Source: Granulicella sp. L56
Lineage (GTDB): Bacteria > Acidobacteriota > Terriglobia > Terriglobales > Acidobacteriaceae
Length of the DNA: 64,000 nt
Direction: 5' to 3'
NCBI RefSeq assembly: GCF_009765835.1
Contig: NZ_LMUS01000006.1
Span: 1,136,438 to 1,200,437 of the forward strand
Position numbers and translations under genes: made by a program. Positions within the stretch are counted from its first letter, which is position 1; every line of letters begins with the position of its first letter. Shown in pieces: positions 55,345-64,000 of this stretch. Under the pieces are notes generated by a model, which made no database searches, was not told the origin of the DNA, and saw only the letters and a program-made list of their open reading frames with translations.

Positions 55345-56130
55345 ATGGAAGTTCTGTACGGTCTTCATCCAGTCGAGGAGGCCATCCGTTCCGGTTCGCG
55401 CCAGCTTGACCACGTAAGCGTCGCCCGCGAGCGTCGCGACGAACGCCTTGAGCGTCTCATCCAACTCTGCCGCACCGCAGGCATCCGCGTCGCGCTTGAG
55501 CCTCGCGATCAACTCACCCGCATTGCAAAGACAGACATGCATCAGGGCGTGCTCGCACTCGTCAAGGAACGCCAGTTTCTCGGCGTCGAAGACCTTCTGG
55601 CCCGCAAAGAAGAAGGACAGCACCGCTTCTTCCTCGCGCTCGATGGCGTCGAAGATCCCCACAATCTCGGCGCTCTCCTTCGTACCGCCGACGGAGCCGG
55701 AGTTGACGGAGTCATCCTGCCCGAGCGCCGCTCCGCTCCGGTCACCGCGACGGTGGCGAAGACCTCTGCCGGAGCCTCGGAGCATGTCCGCATCGCCCGC
55801 GTGACCAACCTCGTCCGCGCCCTCGAACAGATGAAGCAAAAGCACGTCTGGGTCCTCGGCCTCGACGAGCGCGGAACACCGGACTATACCGAGTTCGACT
55901 TCAAGATCGATTGCGTCCTTGTACTGGGGAGTGAAGGCGCAGGGCTGCACGATCTGGTCAAGAAGACCTGCGACCATCTACTGCGCATCCCCATGGCAGG
56001 TCAGGTCTCGTCCCTGAACGTTTCGGTGGCAGGCGCAGTCGTGATGTACGAAGCCATGCGCCAGCGGCGGCCGCCAGCAGAAAAGCCTGCGAAGAAGCCA
56101 GAGAAAGCCCGCAAGGGATTAGGGTCTTGA
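55345..56130 (+). CDS. rlmB: 23S rRNA (guanosine-2'-O-)-methyltransferase RlmB (SpoU family)
   Basis: A 261-residue SPOUT methyltransferase. The N-terminal substrate-binding domain has LYGLHPVEEAIRSG. Motif 1 is DGVEDPHNLGALLRTA, motif 2 is VLVLGSEGAGL and motif 3 is IPMAGQVSSLNVSVAGAVVMYE. It methylates the 2'-OH of G2251 of 23S rRNA with SAM. A Lys/Pro-rich tail (EKPAKKPEKARKG) follows. Its stop overlaps the next gene's TTG start by 4 bp. TrmH is an alternative name, but length and the N-terminal domain favour RlmB. Confidence 0.94.
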   Translation: MEVLYGLHPVEEAIRSGSRQLDHVSVARERRDERLERLIQLCRTAGIRVALEPRDQLTRIAKTDMHQGVLALVKERQFLGVEDLLARKEEGQHRFFLALDGVEDPHNLGALLRTADGAGVDGVILPERRSAPVTATVAKTSAGASEHVRIARVTNLVRALEQMKQKHVWVLGLDERGTPDYTEFDFKIDCVLVLGSEGAGLHDLVKKTCDHLLRIPMAGQVSSLNVSVAGAVVMYEAMRQRRPPAEKPAKKPEKARKGLGS

Positions 56131-58040
56131 ATTTGAATCTGATGTCCGTTTTTCCGCAGAACCGTTTCCAGCACCGCGTTTACCTGATCACCCTCTCTCT
56201 GGCGCTATGTCCCGTAGCTATAGCTCAGGTCAAGCAGCCTGCTGCTGGGCAGCGCGACAAAGTTCTCTTCAGCAGCGACCAGCCTCCCGCATCGGTCGCG
56301 ACGAAGAGTGCAAGGTCAATCGATACCGTCAGCGATACGGAGCGCAACTCTCTCACCTTCACCGCCTACGATCTGGATGCACATCTGATTCCCGCCAAGT
56401 CGCAGCTTTCGGTAAGAGCGAAACTAACCGTACGCAACGTTGGAACTGAGCCGCTGACCGATCTGGCCTTCCAGTTGTCCTCTTCGCTGAACTGGGAGAG
56501 CTTCGAGATGCGCAGCGGTGACCACGTCGTTCCTCTGGCCTTCGCGCAGCACCTCATCGACACTGACACCGACCACACAGGCCAGGCAAAAGAAGCCATC
56601 GTAACCCTGCCCCAACCGCTGGCTCCCAACGCCACAGTCGAACTGACAACGTTCTACTCCGGCGAGATTCAGCAATCGGCGAAGCGTCTGGAGCGCATTG
56701 GAGCACCGCCCGACCAGGCGGCGGCGGCGGACTGGGACAAGATCGCCCCTGACAGCACCGCTCTTCGCGGATTTGGCAACGTACTTTGGTATCCCACCGC
56801 ATCCGCGCCCGCGCTCCTTGGTGATGGAGCCAAGCTCTTCCAGCTCGTCGGCAAGACCCGGCTGCAGCAGGCTGCTGCGACGATCCACCTGCGGCTCGCC
56901 GTCGAGTACATCGGCAACCCACCCGATGCAGCCTTCTTCTGCGGCCAGCGTAAACCGATGGTCGCCGTCAACGAGAACGTCGATGCGGCATCGGCAGCGA
57001 ATCAACCCGGAGTTGCAACCGCAGACTTCCCCAGTCGTCCATTGGGCTTCCGCTCTGCAAGCCTGTTCCTCACCGCCGGAGCTGCCACGACCACCGATGG
57101 AAACCAGATCGCCGCTGTGACGGACCACTACGACACGGTACCCACCTATGCGGCAGCCGCCATCAAGGTACAACCGCTGCTGAAGGAATGGCTCGGCCCC
57201 ACTCCCCTGACCACGCTCAACATCATCGACCACAACGGCCAGCCGTTTGAAGACGACTCTCTTCTCGTCGCCCCGATGCGTGCCGTCGATCCGGATACTT
57301 TGGCTCCGGCCCTGGTTCACTCGCTTACGCACGCATGGTTCCGCTCCTCTCATGTATGGCTCGACGAAGGCGTACCGCAGTTCATGTCCCTGTTGTGGGT
57401 TGAGCATACTCAAGGCCGCGACGTTGCGCTTCAACAACTGCAACAGCAGGTAAACACGTTAGCTTTGGCCGAACCCGCACCGTCCGAGAACGCTGACCTG
57501 ACGTTGGAGGGACAGAGCCTGATTCGGGCAAGTGATGAGATCTACTACCGAACCAAGGCGGCGGCCGTTTTGTGGATGTTGCAGTCCATCGTTGGGAACG
57601 ATGCGCTCAAGCAGGCATTGCAAAGCTATCGCCAAAGCGGCAGTCGAGACGATGATCCAAAAGAGTTTCAACATGTGCTGGAGCAGTCCTCGCACAAAGA
57701 TCTCAATTGGTTCTTCAATGACTGGGTCTATCATGACCGCGGTCTACCTGACCTGACCATCGCCAATGTGACGCCGCGCCAACTACCGGCACAAGGCCTG
57801 AAGGCAGCGAGCTTCCTGGTTGCCATCGAGATCCGCAACAATGGCGACGCTGCCGCGGAAGTTCCTGTCACGGTACGTTCAGGAGCGCTCACGACGACCG
57901 AGCGGCTTCGCATCATGGGACGATCGAGCGCTTCGACACGGATCGTCTTCGAAGGTACGCCCAGCGAGGTCATGGTGAACGATGGCAGCGTACCCGAAAT
58001 AGAAGCAAGTACGCATACCAAGCAACTTGTAATGCATTGA
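56127..58040 (+). CDS. M1/gluzincin-like secreted protein lacking the catalytic Glu
   Basis: A 637-residue protein with a signal peptide (VYLITLSLALCPVAIA). The N-terminal half is beta-rich, as in M1 aminopeptidases. The central metal motif reads LVHSLTHAW: His398 and His402 are kept, but the Glu of HExxH is Ser399. The third ligand Glu414 lies in WLDEGVPQFM. This points to a pseudo-peptidase unless another residue acts. The C-terminal domain is beta-rich (DLTIANVTPRQ, VAIEIRNNGDAAAEVPV). The start is TTG 56127, coupled to rlmB by a 4-bp overlap; ATG 56142 is an alternative. Confidence 0.78.
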   Translation: MNLNLMSVFPQNRFQHRVYLITLSLALCPVAIAQVKQPAAGQRDKVLFSSDQPPASVATKSARSIDTVSDTERNSLTFTAYDLDAHLIPAKSQLSVRAKLTVRNVGTEPLTDLAFQLSSSLNWESFEMRSGDHVVPLAFAQHLIDTDTDHTGQAKEAIVTLPQPLAPNATVELTTFYSGEIQQSAKRLERIGAPPDQAAAADWDKIAPDSTALRGFGNVLWYPTASAPALLGDGAKLFQLVGKTRLQQAAATIHLRLAVEYIGNPPDAAFFCGQRKPMVAVNENVDAASAANQPGVATADFPSRPLGFRSASLFLTAGAATTTDGNQIAAVTDHYDTVPTYAAAAIKVQPLLKEWLGPTPLTTLNIIDHNGQPFEDDSLLVAPMRAVDPDTLAPALVHSLTHAWFRSSHVWLDEGVPQFMSLLWVEHTQGRDVALQQLQQQVNTLALAEPAPSENADLTLEGQSLIRASDEIYYRTKAAAVLWMLQSIVGNDALKQALQSYRQSGSRDDDPKEFQHVLEQSSHKDLNWFFNDWVYHDRGLPDLTIANVTPRQLPAQGLKAASFLVAIEIRNNGDAAAEVPVTVRSGALTTTERLRIMGRSSASTRIVFEGTPSEVMVNDGSVPEIEASTHTKQLVMH

Positions 58041-58042
58041 GG

Positions 58043-59743
58043 CTAGGGACGTCCCGCACGGCGTGGGTGGCGAGCAGATGGATGCGGCGAATTTGCTGTC
58101 CAGACCTGAGCGCCGCCCCACGAACGAACCGCCGTTAGATCGACCGATGAGGGCGTTGCGACATGATTGGCGGGCAATGCCTTCATCAACCCATCCCCCA
58201 GTTCGGGCAGCGCGGTTCCCAGCGCGAGCAGGCGTGAAGGCGAGGCGATGCCGGTGAGATGCAGCGTATATCCGGTCGCATCGAAATGGCCCTCCAGCGT
58301 TGCTGGCTCTTTGCCGCCAAGAGCCAGCGCTGCGGGAGCCAGCACAAAGCTGCTTCCGGTTGCCGGCGGCGCAGAGTGCTTTGTGCGCAAATGAGCCTTG
58401 GGCCCAGGCTGCGTGGCCGAATGGATTGCAATATTGCCGGAGACCAGCGAGGATGTGCCGGTGTTCGTGCTCACAAGTTTCGCGCCGGTCACAAAGATAG
58501 CCCCTTGCCACGATGGAGCAGCAGGCAACGCGTCGGGATGATGAGAGATGCTTCCTGTCAGCGTTCCGCCCATGGTGACATCAGCAGGAACCCGCTCGTT
58601 GACGACATGCAGCCAATCGAGGAGCGTGTCAGCCGGAATGCCCGGAATGGAGAGATCGACGGTCGCCGCATTAAGATCATGGATGTCCGGCAGTGATCCT
58701 GAGAGCATCAGTACCTGGGTTCCGGAGGAGCCGGACGGCGGCCAACTGCAGCGAACTTTATCGAACCCATGAAATAGGTTCGTTGCCGTGCCAAGACACT
58801 CCAGCTCGATATTCAAAGGGTGTTTTGGAACAAAATCGGCACGACGAGCGTCACTGGTGCTGAATTTAGCCTCTACCGAACTGTTTCCGACCGTTCCCTG
58901 TATGTTTGCCGAGAGCGTCATGTTCCCACGCCAGCCAGCGTCACGGCCAAACAGGACCCGGCTTGCACCTCCGAGCGGCGCATCGCGCCATTCTCCTTGA
59001 AGATGAATTGGCACCTGTCTCAGAGAGGCAGCGCGTCCAAGAGTGCCTTCAACCTGAATGGTGCCCGCACCCGAGACGACGGTGTCGGTTCGTGCGGGAT
59101 TGGCCTTCAGGCGAAGGTGCCATTGTTCCGGACTCGGTAGCCAGAGGGCGAATTCGGCGTCTGTAAAAGAGAGGGGGATCTTTTCCTGGCCGAGCTTAAT
59201 GTTCAGCCGCGCCCCGGTCGCTTCGATATATGGAAAGCGCGGAGTTGGCCCAGCTTTCTTCTGCGCGGTCGGGGCAGCCTCGATGTGCGAAGCTTGCAGA
59301 AGAATGCTTTCAAGGTTCCACTTGCCGTTAGGCAGATGCACCAGATTGACGCTGGGGTCGGTAAAGCTGATCGTTGAGAACTCGACGCGCTTGGTCCACA
59401 ACGAACGGATGCGCAGGGTCACTCGCACCGAGTTGGCCCGGATGATTGGCTCGGAACCAAAGGCCGGGTCTTCATCGACGACCAGATTATTCAGCGTAAA
59501 TCCCGGCAGCGGCAGCAGGTTCAGGGTGACTTGGTCCAGATGGACAGGGCGGCCGAGGCTCTGGCTGATGCTGGTAGCAATACGGTGTTGAAGGCGATTC
59601 ACGCTGATCAGCGGCGGGACAATCGCCAGCAAAAGTAAGGCCAGAAGGGCCAGCCATAGAAAGAGAAAACGGCGAAAGATGCCGGGGCGGGGCGACTCTG
59701 TGTCGCTTTGCGCGTGAATTGGATCAATTTCCTGCATGAACAT
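58043..59743 (-). CDS. AsmA-family protein
   Basis: A 566-residue protein with one N-terminal helix (LFLWLALLALLLLAIVPPLI) followed by a long periplasmic beta-rich domain. LGRPVHLDQVTLNLLPLPGF and VDEDPAFGSEPIIRANSVRV are the AsmA N-terminal (chorein-like) motifs. AsmA-like proteins aid phospholipid transport to, or assembly of, the outer membrane. It is convergent with the M1-like gene, with 2 bp between the stops. A truncated copy of its N-terminus lies at 60593-60844, next to a duplicate of the lepB gene. Confidence 0.87.
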   Translation of the reverse strand: MFMQEIDPIHAQSDTESPRPGIFRRFLFLWLALLALLLLAIVPPLISVNRLQHRIATSISQSLGRPVHLDQVTLNLLPLPGFTLNNLVVDEDPAFGSEPIIRANSVRVTLRIRSLWTKRVEFSTISFTDPSVNLVHLPNGKWNLESILLQASHIEAAPTAQKKAGPTPRFPYIEATGARLNIKLGQEKIPLSFTDAEFALWLPSPEQWHLRLKANPARTDTVVSGAGTIQVEGTLGRAASLRQVPIHLQGEWRDAPLGGASRVLFGRDAGWRGNMTLSANIQGTVGNSSVEAKFSTSDARRADFVPKHPLNIELECLGTATNLFHGFDKVRCSWPPSGSSGTQVLMLSGSLPDIHDLNAATVDLSIPGIPADTLLDWLHVVNERVPADVTMGGTLTGSISHHPDALPAAPSWQGAIFVTGAKLVSTNTGTSSLVSGNIAIHSATQPGPKAHLRTKHSAPPATGSSFVLAPAALALGGKEPATLEGHFDATGYTLHLTGIASPSRLLALGTALPELGDGLMKALPANHVATPSSVDLTAVRSWGGAQVWTANSPHPSARHPRRAGRP

Positions 59744-59780
59744 ATTCCGCGCTACAACACCCGAGACGCGGCTTCAGCCT

Positions 59781-60596
59781 TTATCGAATAATGTGAAATG
59801 TGCGACGCCAGCGAGTCTCATCGAAGAAATGCACGAGAATGTGGCCCATGAAGCCAAGACGGTCACCGAGGCTGGTTTTGTCCATCTGGTCGGCAGGGGT
59901 CTCGAACGACCAATAGACGAACAGAGGACGACCGACGATGTTCTGCCGGGGGACGAATCCCCAATAGCGCCCGTCGAGGCTTTCGGTACGGTTGTCGCCC
60001 ATGGCGAAGACCATGCCCGGCGGAACTACAAGGTCGCCGTTTTGAATGTGGTTCGGAAGATCGAGCGCCCAGCTTGCGGTGATGCCAAGCGGCTGTATCT
60101 CATATTGGGGAGGAGGAACGGAGGGGAAGTCATCACGATAGGCGTCGAAAGCGTGCTGCGGGTTGCCGTCGTCGGCTGGCTTGCCTGCCTGTGGCTCATC
60201 CTGCGCAACGCCATTGAGATAGACGATTCCGTTGTGGAGATGAATACGATCTCCGGGAATGCCTATGGCCCGCTTTACCAGAAAGAGGTCCGGAGTTTCA
60301 GGGTTGGGTTTGAAGAAGACGATGACGTCGCCCCGGCGAATGTCGCGGTAGTGAACGAAAGGAGCCCATTTCGTAGGTGGCGCAAAGGAGGCGCGGTCTA
60401 CCAGAACATGATCGCCGATCAGCAGCGTCTTCTCCATGGAACCGGAGGGAATCTCATAGTTCTGAAAGATGAATGTCATGACGAAGAGACCGATCGCCAG
60501 AACGGTGCAAATGGAAGCCAATGATTCCAAAGGAGTTTCGGTTTGATTTACCTGCTTGGCCGTCGTCTCTTCGGGTTCGGATGCCATTGTGCTCAT
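59781..60596 (-). CDS. lepB: Signal peptidase I (copy 1)
   Basis: A 271-residue inner-membrane protease that cuts signal peptides from exported proteins. One N-terminal helix (VLAIGLFVMTFIFQNY) precedes the catalytic part, with Ser53 in IPSGSMEKTL, Lys108 in LVKRAIGIPGDR and MGDNRTES as box E. It differs from the copy at 60888-61703 at about 29 of 271 positions by hand alignment, and both retain the dyad. It overlaps the asmA remnant by 4 bp (ATGA). It appears to be the older operon partner of the full-length asmA gene. Confidence 0.96.
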   Translation of the reverse strand: MSTMASEPEETTAKQVNQTETPLESLASICTVLAIGLFVMTFIFQNYEIPSGSMEKTLLIGDHVLVDRASFAPPTKWAPFVHYRDIRRGDVIVFFKPNPETPDLFLVKRAIGIPGDRIHLHNGIVYLNGVAQDEPQAGKPADDGNPQHAFDAYRDDFPSVPPPQYEIQPLGITASWALDLPNHIQNGDLVVPPGMVFAMGDNRTESLDGRYWGFVPRQNIVGRPLFVYWSFETPADQMDKTSLGDRLGFMGHILVHFFDETRWRRTFHIIR

Positions 60597-60844
60597 TGCG
60601 TGCTTGTCTCCACAGATGCAAGTGTCAGTGTATCGCCGATTTGCGGTCTTGACGCGGCGGAATGTGGGCTGATGCTGGGGACGATACGGCGCTGCAGGCG
60701 GTTAACGATGATCAGCGGCGGAACAATCGCCAGCAGAAGCAGCGCCACCAAGACCGGCCATTGCAAGAGATAGAGGCGGAAGATGCCGCCGGAGCGGGGC
60801 GACTCCTCGTCGCTCTGCATGTGAGTTAAATCGGTTTTCTGCAT
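60593..60844 (-). pseudogene. Truncated AsmA N-terminal fragment (duplication remnant)
   Basis: An 83-residue open frame. Its start MQKTDLTHMQSDEESPRSGG and helix LLLLAIVPPLIIVNRLQRRI are closely similar to the first ~55 residues of the full AsmA protein at 59743. After about 60668 the frame runs into a copy of the lepB upstream region (DTLTLASVETSTQ). It is a broken paralogue and cannot form the periplasmic domain. It may still be translated because it overlaps lepB copy 1. Confidence 0.8.
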
Positions 60845-60887
60845 GAATCGTAGTTCCGCATACGACACCCGAACGCGGCTTCAGCCT

Positions 60888-61703
60888 CTATCGAATGATG
60901 TGAAATGTGCGGCGCCAGCGAGTCTCATCGAAGAAATGCACGAGCATGTGGCTCATGAAGCCGAGGCGGTCCCCAAGGCTGGTTTTGTTGACCTGATCGG
61001 CCGGGGTCTCAAACGACCAATAGACGAACAGTGGGCGTCCAACGATGTTCTCCCGGGGGACGAATCCCCAGTAGCGCCCGTCTTCGCTTTCTGTGCGGTT
61101 GTCGCCCATGGCGAAGACCATGCCCGGCGGAACGACAAGGTCGCCGTTTTGAATGTGGTTTGGAAGATCGAGCGCCCAGCTTGCCGTGATGCCGCCCGGC
61201 CCAACCTCCATCGGCGGAGGGGTAACGGAGGGGAAGTCGTCACGATATGGGTCGAAGGCGTGCTGCGGATTGCCGTCGTCGGCAGGCTTGCCCGCCTGAG
61301 ACTCATTCTGGGCAATGCCATTGAGGTAGACAATTCCGTTGCGGAGATGGATGCGGTCTCCCGGAATGCCGATGGCGCGCTTCACCAGATGGAGATCGGG
61401 AGTTTCGGGATTGGGCTTATAGAAGACGATGACGTCGCCGCGGTGAATATCGCGGTAGTGAACGAAAGGAGCCCATTTCGTCGGCGGGGCGAAGGAGGTG
61501 CTGTCTACCAGAACATGGTCGCCGATGAGCAGGGTCTTCTCCATGGAACCGGAGGGTATCTTGTAGTTCTGGAAGATGAATGTCATGACGAACAAGCCGA
61601 TCGCAATCACGGTGCAGATGGACGCCAATGATTCCAAGGGAGTTTCGGTTTGATCTGCCTGCTTCACCGTCGTCTTCTCGGGCTCGGATGCCGCTGTGCT
61701 CAT
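60888..61703 (-). CDS. lepB: Signal peptidase I (copy 2)
   Basis: A 271-residue paralogue of the lepB at 59781. Ser53 in IPSGSMEKTL and Lys108 in LVKRAIG are intact. Notable differences lie in the 155-180 segment (TPPPMEVGPGG versus PPPQYEIQPLG). GGAGG lies 9 bases before ATG. It heads the lepB2-asmA fragment-lepB1-asmA series. The two enzymes may have divided substrates or simply provide dosage. Confidence 0.95.
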   Translation of the reverse strand: MSTAASEPEKTTVKQADQTETPLESLASICTVIAIGLFVMTFIFQNYKIPSGSMEKTLLIGDHVLVDSTSFAPPTKWAPFVHYRDIHRGDVIVFYKPNPETPDLHLVKRAIGIPGDRIHLRNGIVYLNGIAQNESQAGKPADDGNPQHAFDPYRDDFPSVTPPPMEVGPGGITASWALDLPNHIQNGDLVVPPGMVFAMGDNRTESEDGRYWGFVPRENIVGRPLFVYWSFETPADQVNKTSLGDRLGFMSHMLVHFFDETRWRRTFHIIR

Positions 61704-61785
61704 TGAGCGTTTGCCTCCATTGATGCAAGTGCAGTGTATCGCCGTATCGCCGATTTGCGGTCTTGACGCGCCGTTTGTGGCCGGT

Positions 61786-62913
61786 CTACTCCTGTACCAC
61801 TGCTTTGACCAGGTTGCGGGGATTATCTACATCAATGCCGCGGCCTATGGCCATAAAGTAGGCAAGCAATTGCAGCGGAACGACTTCATAGAGAGGAGCG
61901 ATGTATTCGGCGCACTGCGGGATGGTGACGGTGTGCGTGCTGAGTTCGGCGATGCGGGTATCTCCCTGATTGACGATGGAGAGGACCACTGCCCCCTGCT
62001 TGCGCATGTCGCGGAGGAGGTTGACTGTCTTTTCGTAGCGCAGCAGAGAGTCAGGGGCATGTGGATCGCTGGTGGCAAGGACGACGAGCGGGGTGTTGGC
62101 GTCGATCAGGGCGTTGGGGCCGTGCTTGAGCTCGCCGGTAGGGTAGCCCTCGGCCTGAATGTAGGAGGACTCCTTGAGCTTGAGCGCGCCTTCGCGGGCG
62201 ATGGGATAGTGAACGCCACGACCGAGGAAGAGGAAGGATTCGGCTGATTGAATCTTGGGAGAGAGTTCGGCGATCTGCGACTCCCACTCCGGCAGGATGG
62301 ACTGCATGGCGGCAGGGACCGCCTGTATCTCTTCAAGGTGCGACTCGACGACGGCGCGGGTCATGCGGCCACGGATGCGCGCGGCGAAGAGAGAGAGCAG
62401 CGAGAGAACTGTGAGCTGCGTGGTGAAGCTTTTGGTAGCGGGAACGGCGCGCTCGATGCCAGCCATAGTGGGCAGAGAGCAGCCTGCCAGCTTGGCCATA
62501 GTGGATTCGGGCTTGTTGGTGATAGCGATGGTCGAGGTACCCCGGGCAATGGCCTCGCGCAGGGCCTCAGAGGTATCGGCGGTCTCGCCGGACTGCGAGA
62601 TGGCGAGGAAACAGGGATTTTTGAGGGTATGGGTGGAGCGATAGATGTACTCGCTGGCGTACTCGACATCGACGGGAATTCCGGCGAGGTCTTCAAAGAG
62701 AATCTCGCCGACTAGACCGGCGTGGCGGCTGGAGCCGCTGGCGGAGATGAGCAGGCTCTCTTTGCCGACGAGCGCCTGAAGGGCGGTGCGGAAGGTGTCC
62801 TCGCGAAGACAATTGGCCTCGGTGTAGGCGGCCAGGGTTTCGGCGATGGCATTGGGCTGCTCGAAGATCTCGCGGAGCATGGCGTGAGGAAAGGTTTTGT
62901 TCTGCGGAAGCAT
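61786..62913 (-). CDS. SIS-domain sugar isomerase/aminotransferase-like protein (GlmS paralogue without glutaminase)
   Basis: A 375-residue protein made only of the two SIS domains: [62 protein letters not shown] and DNPRNLVKAVVQE. The N-terminal Ntn glutaminase of GlmS is absent, so it cannot use glutamine itself. It may act as an ammonia-dependent glucosamine-6-phosphate synthase/deaminase or process a sugar-phosphate amine (FrlB/AgaS-like). AGAAGGGG lies upstream of the ATG. It is divergent from the permease gene. Confidence 0.85.
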   Translation of the reverse strand: MLPQNKTFPHAMLREIFEQPNAIAETLAAYTEANCLREDTFRTALQALVGKESLLISASGSSRHAGLVGEILFEDLAGIPVDVEYASEYIYRSTHTLKNPCFLAISQSGETADTSEALREAIARGTSTIAITNKPESTMAKLAGCSLPTMAGIERAVPATKSFTTQLTVLSLLSLFAARIRGRMTRAVVESHLEEIQAVPAAMQSILPEWESQIAELSPKIQSAESFLFLGRGVHYPIAREGALKLKESSYIQAEGYPTGELKHGPNALIDANTPLVVLATSDPHAPDSLLRYEKTVNLLRDMRKQGAVVLSIVNQGDTRIAELSTHTVTIPQCAEYIAPLYEVVPLQLLAYFMAIGRGIDVDNPRNLVKAVVQE

Positions 62914-62949
62914 GGTTGTGTACGCCCCTTCTGTATCTTCTAGTTATAA

Positions 62950-64000
62950 ATGAGTGCGATGAAGCGAGTGGTTCGTCCAAAGCCGTTGGAGCTGGAGCGT
63001 GGGCTGTCTACCAGCTCGGCGCTGGGGCTGAACGTGATCGACATGGTAGGCGTGGGGCCGTTTATTACGCTGCCGCTGATCGTCGGCGTGATGGGCGGAC
63101 CGCAGGCGATGCTGGGATGGGTGCTGGGCGCGCTGCTGTCGTTGTGCGATGGCTTGATTTGGAGTGAGTTGGGGACGGCTTATCCCGAAGCTGGCGGGTC
63201 GTATGCCTATCTGAAACATCTTTATGGCGAACGTGGCTGGGGAAAGGCGTTCTCGTTTCTTTATGCGTGGCAGTTGCTGTTTAGTGCTCCGCTTTCGATT
63301 GCCTCAGGGTGCATTGGGTTTTCACAGTACGCTTCGTTCTTCGCACCCAATGCCGGTCATGCATTCTTTTCGGCACGGTGGCTGGGCGTTCCGATTGTGC
63401 TGAGCGGACAGACGCTGATTGCGATGGCAGCGTGTCTGATTGCAGTGATCGTGCTCTATCGCAGCATCGTGAAGATCGACCGCATCGTGCGCTGGCTGGG
63501 TGTGGTGGTGGTGCTGACGCTGCTACTGATTATTGTCGCGGGATTTCTGCACTTCGATGCGCATCGCGCGTTTGATTTTCCCGCAGGCGCGTTTCATCTG
63601 AACAGCGCTTTCTTTGTAGGGCTGGGCGCGGGGATGCTGATCTCGGCCTATGACTACTGGGGTTATTACAACGTGTGCTTTGTGGCAGGAGAAGTGCGCG
63701 ATCCGCAGCGGACAATTCCGCGCGCTGTGCTCGGCGCGATTGGGATTGTAGGCGCGCTTTATCTGCTGATGAATGTGAGTGTGCTGGGCGTACTGCCATG
63801 GCGAGAACTGGCCGCCGATACCGACAGCCATGCGCGGATGTTTACGATGGCCGTGTTTATGGAGCGGCTTTATGGGCATACCGCCGCTGGTGTTGTCGTT
63901 GTGTTGATTGCGGTGGCAGCGCTGGCTTCGGTACTGGCGCTGCTGCTGGGGTATTCGCGAATTCCTTTTGCAGCGGCGCGGGATGGGAACTTTCCAGCAT
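62950..64000 (+). CDS. APC-family amino acid permease (C-terminus cut by window edge)
   Basis: The frame is open from ATG 62950 to the window end (350 codons seen). Several hydrophobic helices are present. Residues 20-50 read LSTSSALGLNVIDMVGVGPF, the conserved first helix of APC transporters, followed by PEAGGSYAYLKHLYGERGW and ISAYDYWGYYNVCFVAGEVR. It probably imports an amino acid or polyamine in symport. ATG 62959 is an alternative start. It is divergent from the SIS-domain gene by only 36 bp. Confidence 0.85.
   Translation, partial: MSAMKRVVRPKPLELERGLSTSSALGLNVIDMVGVGPFITLPLIVGVMGGPQAMLGWVLGALLSLCDGLIWSELGTAYPEAGGSYAYLKHLYGERGWGKAFSFLYAWQLLFSAPLSIASGCIGFSQYASFFAPNAGHAFFSARWLGVPIVLSGQTLIAMAACLIAVIVLYRSIVKIDRIVRWLGVVVVLTLLLIIVAGFLHFDAHRAFDFPAGAFHLNSAFFVGLGAGMLISAYDYWGYYNVCFVAGEVRDPQRTIPRAVLGAIGIVGALYLLMNVSVLGVLPWRELAADTDSHARMFTMAVFMERLYGHTAAGVVVVLIAVAALASVLALLLGYSRIPFAAARDGNFPA

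Overview
The window looks like a chromosomal segment of an Acidobacteriota (class Terriglobia, Granulicella/Edaphobacter/Terriglobus-like) genome. The main support is an Oar-type TonB-dependent receptor with an N-terminal carboxypeptidase-regulatory domain, a PEP-CTERM protein, high-GC third codon positions in the housekeeping genes, and intergenic palindromes of a kind common in that group. This is inference from gene content. No rRNA or tRNA is present to confirm it.

Region 1 (1-23.5 kb) is a surface polysaccharide locus. A leftward pair (polysaccharide deacetylase, then a GT4 glycosyltransferase cut by the window edge) lies beside a rightward group (GT2, acyltransferase-3, and a double-hotdog/SDR fusion). 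Facing that group is a long leftward operon: flippase, GT4, secreted beta-helix protein, formyltransferase/beta-propeller fusion, serine-acetyltransferase-like enzyme, FkbH-like HAD protein and a dedicated acyl carrier protein. A rightward group then encodes a GT2, a membrane GT2, an O-antigen ligase/polymerase and a GT4. A UDP-HexNAc 6-dehydrogenase and a 4-epimerase complete precursor supply (probably UDP-GlcNAcA/UDP-GalNAcA). Together the genes describe an exported, polymerised glycan carrying acyl decorations, some probably made on a private ACP.

Region 2 (23.6-30.7 kb) holds a PEP-CTERM protein, a secreted TPR-like protein, a compact type III PKS-ACP-KAS-GT2 cassette, a small secreted protein and an ECF sigma factor. 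Region 3 (30.7-41 kb) has an MscS-type channel, glmS, a zinc-ribbon methyltransferase, a decayed REP-associated transposase with palindromes, an aldo/keto reductase with a divergent TetR regulator, and the large TonB-dependent receptor.

Region 4 (41-52 kb) contains small unknown genes, a D-amino-acid/N-acyl-D-amino-acid catabolic group (deaminase-like PLP enzyme, D-aminoacylase, RidA, GntP/DsdX-type permease), a Tat-exported lactonase-type propeller, a histidine acid phosphatase, and an envelope operon (lipoprotein, coiled-coil protein, BON protein). Region 5 (52-64 kb) contains a four-gene ECF sigma/LytTR regulatory operon bounded by related intergenic repeats, an AT-rich island, rlmB, a gluzincin-like protein lacking the catalytic Glu, an asmA-lepB tandem duplication, a SIS-only GlmS-like protein and the start of an APC permease.

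Starts were often moved from the longest reading frame to a codon with a Shine-Dalgarno sequence. No CRISPR array, prophage, intact insertion sequence, tRNA or rRNA was found.
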